Of a stretch of DNA of 64,000 bases, positions 1 to 7,227 are shown one piece after another. The notes beneath the pieces were generated by a model that was not told the origin of the DNA, did not search any database, and saw only the letters and a program-made list of their open reading frames with translations. This DNA is from AP-15 sp963775875 (GTDB lineage: Bacteria > Pseudomonadota > Alphaproteobacteria > ATCC43930 > CGMCC-115725): the NCBI GenBank assembly GCA_963775875.1, contig CAVZKP010000026.1, positions 124,001 through 188,000 of the forward strand. Direction: 5' to 3'. Numbering within the stretch: position 1 is the first letter of the stretch; every line of letters starts with the position of its first letter. A program made the position numbers and the translations under genes.

Positions 1-9
1 GTCCGCCGC

Positions 10-639
10 TCAGCTGGTTCCGAGCAGAGCCGCGCGAAAGCGGTTGCGACAGGCCGCTAGGTCCAAATTGCGCCTGAAGGCGGGTGGATCGGTCGGCTTG
101 ACCCGCACCACGACAAAGGCGGCGCCGTTGCCCTCGCGCAGCAGGCGCGCACCGTCCGGGATTTCGCTTTCGCCAGCGATCGTGCGGGTCGCCTTGATCC
201 CCGAGCCGATGGCGATCTTTTCCAGATCGACGCCGAGGCTGGTGTGACTCTTCTGATAGCCGGTCTCGCCGTAATGGCCGTTGTCGACGCACAGGATCGC
301 GAGGTTGGGCGGGTTCATCACCGCGATCGTCGACAATGCGCCCAAATTCATCAACAGCTCGCCATCGCCGGTCACCACCAGCACCCGCTTTTCCGGGCGC
401 GCCAATGCCAGGCCAAGCCCGATCATCGCCGCGCCGCCCATCGCCCCGGCCATCGTGTAGGCGTGCGCGCCGTCGCCGGTCAGCGCGGCCACGTCGCGGC
501 TGGTGCCGGCAAGCCCGCTGACGATCAGGAAATCCTGGTGACGGCCGACAAGAGCGGGCACCGCCTGGCAACGGTCGAGAACGAACCCCGCGGCAACCGC
601 GGCGGCGACCACGCCGGGCATCTCCTGCTGGGTGGGCAT
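10..639 (-). CDS. TPP-dependent decarboxylase-like enzyme, C-terminal (TPP-binding) subunit
   Basis: A 209-residue protein that looks like the separate pyrophosphate-binding half of a thiamine-diphosphate enzyme, as in sulfopyruvate decarboxylase ComE or the C-terminal half of phosphonopyruvate decarboxylase. The TPP/Mg signature is visible as GDG at residues 91-93, followed by a spacer of about 25 residues and VDNG at 118-121. The start is supported by an AGGAGG Shine-Dalgarno sequence just upstream (minus strand). The gene lies 94 bp downstream of a partner at 734-1261 that supplies the N-terminal half, so the two probably form a heteromeric 2-oxoacid decarboxylase. The substrate cannot be told from sequence; no phosphonate or sulfonate genes are nearby. 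Confidence 0.82.
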   Translation of the reverse strand: MPTQQEMPGVVAAAVAAGFVLDRCQAVPALVGRHQDFLIVSGLAGTSRDVAALTGDGAHAYTMAGAMGGAAMIGLGLALARPEKRVLVVTGDGELLMNLGALSTIAVMNPPNLAILCVDNGHYGETGYQKSHTSLGVDLEKIAIGSGIKATRTIAGESEIPDGARLLREGNGAAFVVVRVKPTDPPAFRRNLDLAACRNRFRAALLGTS

Positions 640-733
640 TCACACCTCCTCGAAACGCGGCAAGCCCCGGCGAGTGCTCCTCGCCCCGACCGGTCGCGCC
701 GCCTCTGGCAAGCCGGCGGCGCCCGCCGGCCGC

Positions 734-1261
734 TCAGAATTGCTTGGCGCCGAGCAGTTTCTGGGTCAGCAGCACGGCGACGGCGTGCCCGCCCTGGAAC
801 ACCATGGTTAGCGCGGCGGAGACGGTCGGCACAACCTCTTCCGGGCGTTCGATCCGCAGGCAGATGACGCCCATCGCCGCCAATACCGGCTCGACCGCCT
901 GGCCCATCGGGAATTGCCACGGATTCCCCTCGCCGAAATCGCCGCGCATGCTGACCAGGGTCAGAAACGGAAACCGGCCGCCCTTGATCAGAGACAGCAT
1001 GTTGATGCAGTTGCCGGTGCCGCTGCTCTGCATCAGCAGCACCCCGCGCGCGCCGCCGAGATCGGCGCCGGCCAGCAACGCCACCCCTTCCTCCTCGCTG
1101 GTCAGCGCCACCGAACGCACCCGCGGGTCGGCGAGCGAGCGGTCGATCAGCACCCGGTGGCCGGCATCGGGCACATAGGCGAACTGAGTGACGTTGTTGC
1201 GGCGCAGCAAATCATAGAGCGCGTCCTGCCAGTTCGCTGTCGCCACTTCGGTCTCGTCCAT
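734..1261 (-). CDS. TPP-dependent decarboxylase-like enzyme, N-terminal (PYR-domain) subunit
   Basis: A 175-residue protein matching the N-terminal pyrimidine-binding domain of split TPP enzymes (ComD / phosphonopyruvate decarboxylase N-terminal type). The catalytic glutamate region is TSEEEG at about residues 54-59, and QSSGTGN resembles the family's Q-x-SG-x-GN stretch. The frame stays open upstream to 1423, but I choose the ATG at 1261 because the protein then begins with MDETEVATANWQ and the helix expected of this domain; the upstream extension has no similarity to anything I know. It is cotranscribed with 10-639. It diverges from the MFS exporter at 1398, so the 136-bp gap probably holds both promoters. 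Confidence 0.8.
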   Translation of the reverse strand: MDETEVATANWQDALYDLLRRNNVTQFAYVPDAGHRVLIDRSLADPRVRSVALTSEEEGVALLAGADLGGARGVLLMQSSGTGNCINMLSLIKGGRFPFLTLVSMRGDFGEGNPWQFPMGQAVEPVLAAMGVICLRIERPEEVVPTVSAALTMVFQGGHAVAVLLTQKLLGAKQF

Positions 1262-1397
1262 CGCCGCTTTCCTCGAACCCGGTCTGTCAGGATTCGCGCC
1301 AACCGGGGCCGAACGCAACTCGCAAATGCCGCAGCGCTGTTGCTCTGCCGCCCGCCCGCCTTGTACTGACAGGCAGCTTTTGCCCCCAAATCCCGTG

Positions 1398-2912
1398 ATG
1401 GCCCAACCGGCGCAATCCACCACGCTTCATTTCTCGCGATCGGAGATCGTCTCGGTCTTGTCCGGTCTGATGCTGGCGATGTTCCTGGCCAGCCTCGACC
1501 AGACCATCGTTGCGACCTCGCTGTCGACGATGGCGCAGGATTTGAACGGCTGGTCGCTGATGTCCTGGGTGGTTTCGGCCTATCTGGTCGCCACCACGGT
1601 GACGACCCCGATCTACGGCCGGCTCAGCGATCTTTACGGCCGCCGTCCGATCCTGTTGACATCGATCGCCTTGTTCGTCGCCGCCTCGGTGTTGTGCGCA
1701 TTGTCGCAGACGATGCTGGAGCTGATCGCGGCGCGGGTGCTGCAGGGGGTCGGCGGCGGCGGCTTGCGCTCGGTCTCGCAGGCGGCGATCGCCGATGTGA
1801 TCCCGCCGCGCGAGCGCGGCAAGTACCAGGGCTATTTTTCGAGCGTGATGGCGGTCTCGAACCTGCTGGGTCCGGTGCTCGGCGGGTTTTTTGCCGATTA
1901 TTTAACGTGGCATTGGATCTTCTGGATCAACATCCCGTTCGGGGCGCTGGCGCTGGTCCTGTGCAACCGCAATCTGCGGCGGCTGCCGAAGCCGCGGCGC
2001 AAGCCGGTCATCGACTGGCTCGGCGCGGCGCTGATCATCGCCTCGACCACGCCGATCCTGATCGGGGTCGGCCGGGTCGAAGCGGCCGGCGGCTGGGGCC
2101 GGATCGACGTGCTCGTGCCGATCGCGATCGGCATCGTGTTTCTCGGCGTCTTGATCGTGCGCGAGCGCGAGGCGCCCGAACCGATGATCCCGCTGCGCCT
2201 CTTCGCCAATCGCATCTTCGCCATCGGCAGCCTGACCGCCTTTACCATGTCGATGGTGATGATCGCGCTGATCATCCTGGTGCCGCTCTATTTCGAGCTG
2301 GTTGCCGGGCTGGCGGCGAACCAGGCCGGCATCCGGCTGATCCCGATGACCGGCGGCACCGTTTTGGGCTCGTTCATCGCCGGGCAACTGGTCACCCGTA
2401 CCGGGCGCTACCGCGTCTATCCGGTCCTTGGCGCCTCCGCGATGACCGGTTTGTGCGCGGCGATCGCCATTTTCGGCCTGGGCCACTCGGCGATCGTCGA
2501 CACCGCTCTGACCGGCGGGCTCGGGCTCGCTTTCGGGTTCCAATTGTCGCCGGTGGTGGTTTCGGTGCAGAACGCGCTCGAACTGGCGGATACCGGCATC
2601 GGGCTGTCGGTGCTGATGTTCTTTCGCCTGATCGGCGGCGCGCTCGGCGTCGCCCTGCTGAGCGCACTTCTGGTCGGCGCGCTCAATGCCGGCGCGCTGG
2701 CGGTGCCGGGACATGCGGTGCTCGGCGCCAATCCTGGCATCGCGCTGCTCCATCTCGACCAGACGGATGTGATCGACCGGCCGCTGCTCGAAGGCCTCGC
2801 CCAGGCGATGCACGCCGCTTTCGCCGATGTTTTCTTCTACGCCACCGGTATTTCGGCGCTGACCGCGTTCGGGTCGTTCTGGTTGAAGGAGATCCCGTTG
2901 CGCACCAGCTGA
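1398..2912 (+). CDS. MFS multidrug transporter, DHA2 (EmrB/QacA) family
   Basis: A 504-residue inner-membrane proton-coupled exporter. It carries the DHA2 N-terminal signature (LDQTIVATSLSTM in the first membrane helix) and the MFS loop motif GRLSDLYGRRPILL between helices 2 and 3, followed by VLQGVGGG in helix 4 and the usual run of 12-14 hydrophobic segments. I start at ATG 1398 (MAQPAQ) rather than 1326, because the extra 24 residues are Cys/Arg-rich and lie before the normal cytoplasmic N-terminus. It is divergent from the TPP enzyme genes and converges on modC, with only 2 bp between the stop codons. The substrate is unknown; family members export drugs, dyes or organic acids. Confidence 0.9.
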   Translation: MAQPAQSTTLHFSRSEIVSVLSGLMLAMFLASLDQTIVATSLSTMAQDLNGWSLMSWVVSAYLVATTVTTPIYGRLSDLYGRRPILLTSIALFVAASVLCALSQTMLELIAARVLQGVGGGGLRSVSQAAIADVIPPRERGKYQGYFSSVMAVSNLLGPVLGGFFADYLTWHWIFWINIPFGALALVLCNRNLRRLPKPRRKPVIDWLGAALIIASTTPILIGVGRVEAAGGWGRIDVLVPIAIGIVFLGVLIVREREAPEPMIPLRLFANRIFAIGSLTAFTMSMVMIALIILVPLYFELVAGLAANQAGIRLIPMTGGTVLGSFIAGQLVTRTGRYRVYPVLGASAMTGLCAAIAIFGLGHSAIVDTALTGGLGLAFGFQLSPVVVSVQNALELADTGIGLSVLMFFRLIGGALGVALLSALLVGALNAGALAVPGHAVLGANPGIALLHLDQTDVIDRPLLEGLAQAMHAAFADVFFYATGISALTAFGSFWLKEIPLRTS

Positions 2913-2914
2913 TT

Positions 2915-4060
2915 TCAGCTGTCGAACACCTCGATGCCCTCGTCGAAATCGGCGGTGTCGCCGTCGCGGCCCAGGCTGCGCCGGTCGATCGCCACCGTCT
3001 TGATCAGCGCGAAGACCTGCCGCCCCGGCGCCAGGCCGAGCGCGTCCCCCGAGCGCCGCGTGACCCGCGCCAGCAGCCGCTCGGTCCCGAGGCGAAGCTG
3101 CACTTCGAGCGCGCCTTCCTCGACTGGCGCCAGCGCCTCGACCTCGCCCGCCAGCACGTTGAGCGCGCTGATCCCGGCGGGCCGGGCGAGCGCCAGGATC
3201 ACGTCTCGGGCGCGGATGCGCACCCGCAACGCGGTTCCGATCGGAAGTTCGAGCCGCGGCACGGTCAGCCGCCCAAAACTGCCGGCGAGTTCGCTCAGCC
3301 CCCAGCGCGCATCGTGGCTCGCGACGGTTACGGCGAGGATCGCGCCGGCTTCAAATCCGCCAGCCAAGGGAGAGAGGCCGGCCCGCCCCATCACTTCCGC
3401 CGCCGGACCGACCGCGCGCACCTTGCCCTCGGCGATCAGGACGATCGTCGTGGCGAGCCGGGCGATTTCGGCGGCGGCGTGACTGACATAGACGATCGGG
3501 ACGGTCGCTTCGTCGCGCAGCCGCTCGAGATAGGGAAGAATTTCGTCCTTGCGAGCCGCGTCGAGCGAGGCCAGCGGCTCGTCCATCAGCAGCAGGCGCG
3601 GGCCCGCCAGCAGCGCGCGGCCGATCGCCACCCGCTGCTTTTCCCCACCCGACAGCCGGCCCGGGCGGCGCGCCAGCAACCGTCCGATCCCCAGCAGATC
3701 GACCACGTCGTCGAGCCGCAGGGCGGTCTCGCCGCGCCTCGCGAACCAGTGGCCGAACAGCAGGTTCTGGCGCACCGTCAGATGCGGAAATAGCCGGCCC
3801 TCCTGAAACACATAGCCGATCCGGCGGCGATGCGACGGGATCGCGATGCCGCGTTCGGTGTCGAGCAGCACCGTACCATCGACCGCGATATGGCCATGCT
3901 GCGGCCGGATCAGCCCGGCGATGGCGTTGACCACCGAGGTCTTGCCCGCCCCCGAGCGGCCGAACAGCGCGGTCAGGCCGCGGCCGCTGTGGAAATGGAT
4001 ATCGAGCGCGAACTCGCCGAGACGGTGCTCGATATCGACTTCGAGCACCGTCTCAATCAC
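2915..4060 (-). CDS. modC: Molybdate ABC transporter, ATP-binding protein ModC
   Basis: A 381-residue ATPase that powers molybdate import with ModB. Visible motifs are Walker A GRSGAGKT (residues 34-41), ABC signature LSGGEKQR (from about 136), and Walker B LLLMDEP (about 157-163) followed by SLD. The C-terminal third is the regulatory TOBE/Mop-type molybdate-binding region found in ModC proteins, which distinguishes it from generic ABC ATPases. The start overlaps the modB stop by 8 bp, so translation is likely coupled. Length is slightly above the usual 350-360. No modA is found on either side. Sulfate/thiosulfate CysA is the main alternative, but the adjacent permease is clearly ModB-like. 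Confidence 0.92.
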   Translation of the reverse strand: MIETVLEVDIEHRLGEFALDIHFHSGRGLTALFGRSGAGKTSVVNAIAGLIRPQHGHIAVDGTVLLDTERGIAIPSHRRRIGYVFQEGRLFPHLTVRQNLLFGHWFARRGETALRLDDVVDLLGIGRLLARRPGRLSGGEKQRVAIGRALLAGPRLLLMDEPLASLDAARKDEILPYLERLRDEATVPIVYVSHAAAEIARLATTIVLIAEGKVRAVGPAAEVMGRAGLSPLAGGFEAGAILAVTVASHDARWGLSELAGSFGRLTVPRLELPIGTALRVRIRARDVILALARPAGISALNVLAGEVEALAPVEEGALEVQLRLGTERLLARVTRRSGDALGLAPGRQVFALIKTVAIDRRSLGRDGDTADFDEGIEVFDS

Positions 4061-4748
4061 CTGACAGGCGGCGGCCGATCTGCCGCGCCAGGATTTCCGA
4101 GGCGAGCAGCGCCACCATCGACAGAATGACCGCGACGATGGTCAGGCGCAGCGCCGCGGCGTCGCCGCCGGGCGTCTGGGTCAGGGTGTAGATCGCCAAT
4201 GGCAGGGTGCGGGTCTCGCCCGGGATGTTCGACACGAAGGTTATGGTGGCGCCGAATTCGCCAAGGCTGCGGGCAAAGGACAGCACCATGCCGGCGATGA
4301 TGCCCGGCGCGATCAATGGCAACGTTATCAGCAGAAACACCGCGACGCGCCCGGCGCCGAGCGTGCCGGCAGCCTCTTCGAGCCGGCGGTCGACCGCTTC
4401 GAGCGACAGCCGCATCGCCCGCACCATCAGCGGAAACGCGGTGACCGCGGCAGCCAATGCCGCCCCGGTCCAGCGAAAGGCGAAGACGATGCCGAAATCG
4501 TCGCCGAGAATCCGGCCGAGCGGGCCCTGGCGGCCGAGCAGCAGCAGCAGGACATAGCCGGTCACCACCGGCGGCAGGACCAGCGGCAGATGCACGAACC
4601 CGTCGAACAGGCTCTTCCCCCAAAACCGCCCGCGGGCCAGCAGCAGCGCGGTGGCGAGACCAAAGGGCAGGCTCCACAGCATCGCCCAGAACGAAACCCG
4701 CAGGCTGAGCCGCACCGCCTCGACCTCGCCGGCGCTCAACATCTGCAT
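4053..4748 (-). CDS. modB: Molybdate ABC transporter, permease ModB
   Basis: A 231-residue inner-membrane permease with five to six hydrophobic helices and the EAA-loop sequence LEEAAGTLGAGRVAVF, which docks onto ModC. Near the C-terminus SLGEFGATITFVSNIPGETRTL is the classic ModB/CysT stretch. Two candidate ATGs lie at 4748 and 4742; the second gives MLSAGEVEAVRLSL, closer to typical ModB N-termini, and neither has a strong ribosome-binding site. The gene opens a modB-modC operon and overlaps modC. The periplasmic ModA that normally comes first is missing: the upstream 167 bp are non-coding and lead to a divergent selenoprotein gene. ModA is presumably encoded elsewhere. Confidence 0.92.
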   Translation of the reverse strand: MQMLSAGEVEAVRLSLRVSFWAMLWSLPFGLATALLLARGRFWGKSLFDGFVHLPLVLPPVVTGYVLLLLLGRQGPLGRILGDDFGIVFAFRWTGAALAAAVTAFPLMVRAMRLSLEAVDRRLEEAAGTLGAGRVAVFLLITLPLIAPGIIAGMVLSFARSLGEFGATITFVSNIPGETRTLPLAIYTLTQTPGGDAAALRLTIVAVILSMVALLASEILARQIGRRLSGD

Positions 4749-4915
4749 CGACGCCGCGGGGCGGAAACGGCCTGGGGCCGGCTGAGACTGATCATCGCTC
4801 CCCCTGGCTCACCGTAACCTCGTTGTATACCATCGGAAACATCGAAAGGCATAATGGCCACGCTCACTCCGGTGTGATATTTTGTCTCGTCCAATGTTAG
4901 CGGAAGGGCGCGGCG
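4749..4915. promoter_or_regulatory. Divergent intergenic region between modBC and the SelW-like gene
   Basis: These 167 bp should contain both promoters. The stretch 4821-4855 is AT-richer than its surroundings and includes CGTTGTATA (4821-4829), which resembles one half of a ModE/MopA molybdate-repressor site (CGnTATATA type). The second half-site is not convincing, so I do not call an operator. A GGAAGG ribosome-binding site at 4902-4907 serves the gene starting at 4916. Confidence 0.35.
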
Positions 4916-5134
4916 ATGAAGGTCAGGATCGAATACTGCGTGCCTTGAAACTACCTACCCAGAGCCCTCCGTGCGAGGGCACGGCTCGAGGAAAAATACG
5001 GTGCCGAGGTCGAGTTGGTTAAGGGTGTCGCCGGGGTGTTCGAGATCACCGTCGACGGCAACCTCGCCTTTTCCAAAAAGCAGCTCGGCCGGTTTCCCGA
5101 AGACGCTGAAATCGACGCCCTCGGCGGCGGCTAA
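4916..5134 (+). CDS. SelW-like Rdx-family selenoprotein (in-frame UGA = selenocysteine)
   Basis: A 72-residue thioredoxin-like redox protein of the Rdx/SelW/SelT/SelH family. The frame from ATG 4916 reads MKVRIEYCVP, then TGA at 4946-4948, then NYLPRALRARARLEEKYG, and stays open to TAA at 5132-5134. Across the TGA it keeps family hallmarks: the N-terminal beta strand, the C-x-x-C/U active site (here CVPU), NYLPRA after it, GVFEITVDG, FSKKQLGRFP and a short acidic tail. Cysteine-containing homologues have YCVPCNYLPRA, so the UGA sits exactly at the second redox residue. A GGAAGG ribosome-binding site lies 8 bp upstream, and a SECIS-like hairpin follows the UGA. The family is thought to act in thiol redox chemistry. 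Standard gene callers would miss or truncate it. Confidence 0.88.
4962..4987 (+). promoter_or_regulatory. Candidate bacterial SECIS hairpin
   Basis: Downstream of UGA 4946-4948, bases 4964-4969 (GCCCUC) pair with 4975-4980 (GAGGGC) to give a 6-bp stem closed by the loop CGUGC (4970-4974). The loop begins 21 nt after the UGA and has G as its second base followed by U, which fits the described bacterial SECIS pattern (loop about 16-37 nt from UGA, G in the first two loop positions). Bases 4962-4966 (GAGCC) and 4983-4987 (GGCUC) could form an alternative or outer stem. The hairpin lies inside the coding sequence, as bacterial SECIS elements do. Confidence 0.6.
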
Positions 5135-5152
5135 GCCAGCGACGGATCGGCG

Positions 5153-6784
5153 TTAGCGAGGCGCTGCGTCGGCCTGCCGGCCAGCGCGGACATAGATGAC
5201 GGCGCGCGCATCGCTATAGGCGCGCCGCCATTCCGGCAGCCGATCGAAGCAGCCGATCGCGGCCTGCTGCGGTTCCAGCAATGCCCAGCTGATGTCCCAG
5301 CGGTCGAGAAGATCGCCGAGGACATTGGCGTCGCCGTTTACGGCGTCCAGGTAGCGGGTCAAAAACGCGTTGCCGAACAGCTCGATGCGGCCGTCGATAA
5401 AGGTCGGGATGCCGCGAAACACCAGATAGCCGCCAAACCCCTCGCTGTTGAAGACATGCCCGGTCAGCCCCAGGCGCGCGGCGGCGGCGAGCGCCGATGC
5501 CGGGGTCACCGCATCCTCGCTGCGCACGATCGGCCGCAGCAGCAGCGGCAGGCTGATCATCAGCCCCAGGGCGAGGCTCAGCGCCACTGCCGGGGCGGCG
5601 GCCGGCTCGGCGAGGCGGATCGCGGCGCGGCTGACCCACGAGACCCGGGCAGAGCGGATGCGGGCGGCCAGTTGCGGCCCCAATGATCCGGCCACCGCGA
5701 GTGGCCCGACCAGACCGAGCAGGTCGGCGTGCCGGGTGTGGGCCAATGCCATGTGGCACAGCCCGACCAGCACCAGCACCCGCGTCAGCGGCGCCCTGAC
5801 CCCGGTGGTCAGGCCCAGCCCGATCAAGCCCAGCAGCATCAGTTCGAGCGGCTGAAACTCCTGGAAATCGGCGCTGCGCCATTCGATGAACGAGGATTGC
5901 AGCGCCGGCATCGCCATCAGCCGAAATGGCTCGACCAGGCCGGGGACGCCGTTGGGCGTCGCCAGCGCGGCGGCCAAGGCAAGCGCCGCAAACAGCCCCC
6001 AGCGCCGCGCTTCGACCCGCCACGGTCCGGCCAGGACCGCCTCGGCCGCAAGGTAGAAGGCGAGCAGCACCCCGAACAGATAGCTGTCGTGCAGATTGGC
6101 CCACAGCGCCATCGCCGGCAGCAGCCGATAGGGCGGCGCCGAGCCGCCGTCGCGCGCGGCAAACAGCGCACCCGACCACAGCACCAGCAGCGGCATCGCC
6201 AGCATATGCGGCCGGGCCAGCAGATGAGCCTCGACCAGTGCCGCGGCCATCGCCACCGCGATCAAGGCCGAGAACGGCTCGGCCCAGCGCAGCAGGAACC
6301 GGGTCAGCGATCCCAGGCTCGCGGCAAAGCAGGCGACCGTCAGCACGACCAGCCCGCTCCACCCGGCGGCGCGATAGACCGCGGCCAGAATGATCTCGGC
6401 CAGCCATTCGTGCGGGATCCAGCGCGCCCCGGCAAAGGTGTAGGAGAACGGGTCGTGCACCGGCAGCGCGCCGTGGGCCAGCATCCAGCGGCCGGCGGCG
6501 ATATGCAGATATGTATCGGGGTCGTGCAGCAATGCCCCCGGCTGGGCCAATGCCCGGCCGAACGCGAGAAGCGCCACGATCAGCGGCCAGGACGGGACCA
6601 GCAATGCCGGCCAGGCCCGCGCGGCCACCCCGCCGATTGCCTGCTCCGATCGATCGATCTGCGCGATGCTTCCGCCCTCCGGCGCGCTGGCTTGGCAAAG
6701 CCCGAGCCCGCGCGAGGGAGAAGCCTCGCCCTTCAGGGTAAGCGAACCGTTAACTACCGCAGTTATTCGGCCGCGGCCGCCCAT
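5153..6784 (-). CDS. Polytopic membrane protein, probable GT-C-like glycosyltransferase or hypothetical
   Basis: A protein of up to 543 residues with about ten hydrophobic helices. After the first helix comes DPDTYLHIAAGRWMLAHG and then HDPFSYTFAG...HEWLAE, a periplasmic loop arrangement seen in a large family of uncharacterised proteobacterial membrane proteins that resemble GT-C glycosyltransferases. The C-terminal domain (FNSEGFGGYLVFRGIPTFIDGR) is soluble and also typical of that family. The N-terminal 45 residues before the first helix look unstructured and the ATG at 6784 lacks a clear ribosome-binding site, so the true start may be further in. It converges on the SelW-like gene (18 bp between stops). 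Substrate unknown. Confidence 0.7.
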   Translation of the reverse strand: MGGRGRITAVVNGSLTLKGEASPSRGLGLCQASAPEGGSIAQIDRSEQAIGGVAARAWPALLVPSWPLIVALLAFGRALAQPGALLHDPDTYLHIAAGRWMLAHGALPVHDPFSYTFAGARWIPHEWLAEIILAAVYRAAGWSGLVVLTVACFAASLGSLTRFLLRWAEPFSALIAVAMAAALVEAHLLARPHMLAMPLLVLWSGALFAARDGGSAPPYRLLPAMALWANLHDSYLFGVLLAFYLAAEAVLAGPWRVEARRWGLFAALALAAALATPNGVPGLVEPFRLMAMPALQSSFIEWRSADFQEFQPLELMLLGLIGLGLTTGVRAPLTRVLVLVGLCHMALAHTRHADLLGLVGPLAVAGSLGPQLAARIRSARVSWVSRAAIRLAEPAAAPAVALSLALGLMISLPLLLRPIVRSEDAVTPASALAAAARLGLTGHVFNSEGFGGYLVFRGIPTFIDGRIELFGNAFLTRYLDAVNGDANVLGDLLDRWDISWALLEPQQAAIGCFDRLPEWRRAYSDARAVIYVRAGRQADAAPR

Positions 6785-6890
6785 CCACCAGGCAACGCGC
6801 TGTCATGGCCGGACTTGTTCCACGGCGGTCCGGTTCAGGTCCGCGTGCAAGTTTACCGGGCATTCTAAAATATTCGTTCCCCCTGAAGCC

Positions 6891-6978
6891 GTCATGGCCG
6901 GACTTGTTCCGGCCATCCACGTGCCTGGGTCGGGGTCGAAGAGAGGCGTGGATCACCGGGACAAGCCCGGTGATGACG
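6891..6978. repeat. Interspersed palindromic repeat, family A copy 1
   Basis: Three nested or tandem inverted repeats: ATGGCCGGA...TCCGGCCAT, then ATCCACG...CGTGGAT, and CACCGGG-acaag-CCCGGTG. The same modules recur at 7041-7117 and, rearranged, at 34006-34100. This type is common in intergenic DNA of alphaproteobacteria and would fold into stable RNA hairpins if transcribed. Confidence 0.75.
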
Positions 6979-7040
6979 ACTGCGAGTAGAGGCGTTGTGC
7001 TGCACTGCAACCGTATTCGCAGAACCGGACAGCCATGGCA

Positions 7041-7117
7041 TAAGGCCGGGCATCCACGTGCCCGGGTCGGGGTCGAAGAAAGGCGTGGATCACCGGGACG
7101 AGCCCGGTGGTGACGAC
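7041..7117. repeat. Interspersed palindromic repeat, family A copy 2
   Basis: A near-identical second copy of the 6891-6978 element, starting within the first palindrome (AAGGCCGGGCATCCACGTG) and continuing through CGTGGATCACCGGGACGAGC to GGTGGTGACGAC. Several substitutions (acaag to acgag, gtgatgac to gtggtgac) show the copies have diverged. Confidence 0.75.
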
Positions 7118-7227
7118 TAGGAATAGTCCCCGGGCCGTGCGCGGCCCGGCCCCGTTGCCACCCGTGGGCCGGGCATGACAAGCGCGTGAGACCGCACCAT
7201 CCAAATGCGGCCCAGCGCTGGTTACGG

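Larger units (their letters stand above)
6785..7227. other. 443-bp non-coding gap carrying hairpin repeats
   Basis: No gene is supported here on either strand. The gap holds two long copies (6891-6978, 7041-7117) and one partial copy (about 6803-6826) of an interspersed palindromic repeat. It separates two minus-strand genes and must include the promoter of the gene starting at 6784. Confidence 0.7.

Noticed and set aside
1694..3793. A 699-residue frame overlapping the MFS exporter and modC
   Set aside because: It is frame-shifted from the MFS gene and opposite modC; the Arg/Ala-rich translation matches no domain.
4821..4845. ModE-type molybdate operator before modB
   Set aside because: Only one half-site (CGTTGTATA) is convincing; the other half is degenerate.
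4946..4948. Ordinary nonsense mutation in a Cys-type Rdx gene
   Set aside because: The codon falls exactly at the active-site residue, the rest of the gene is intact and a SECIS-like hairpin follows.
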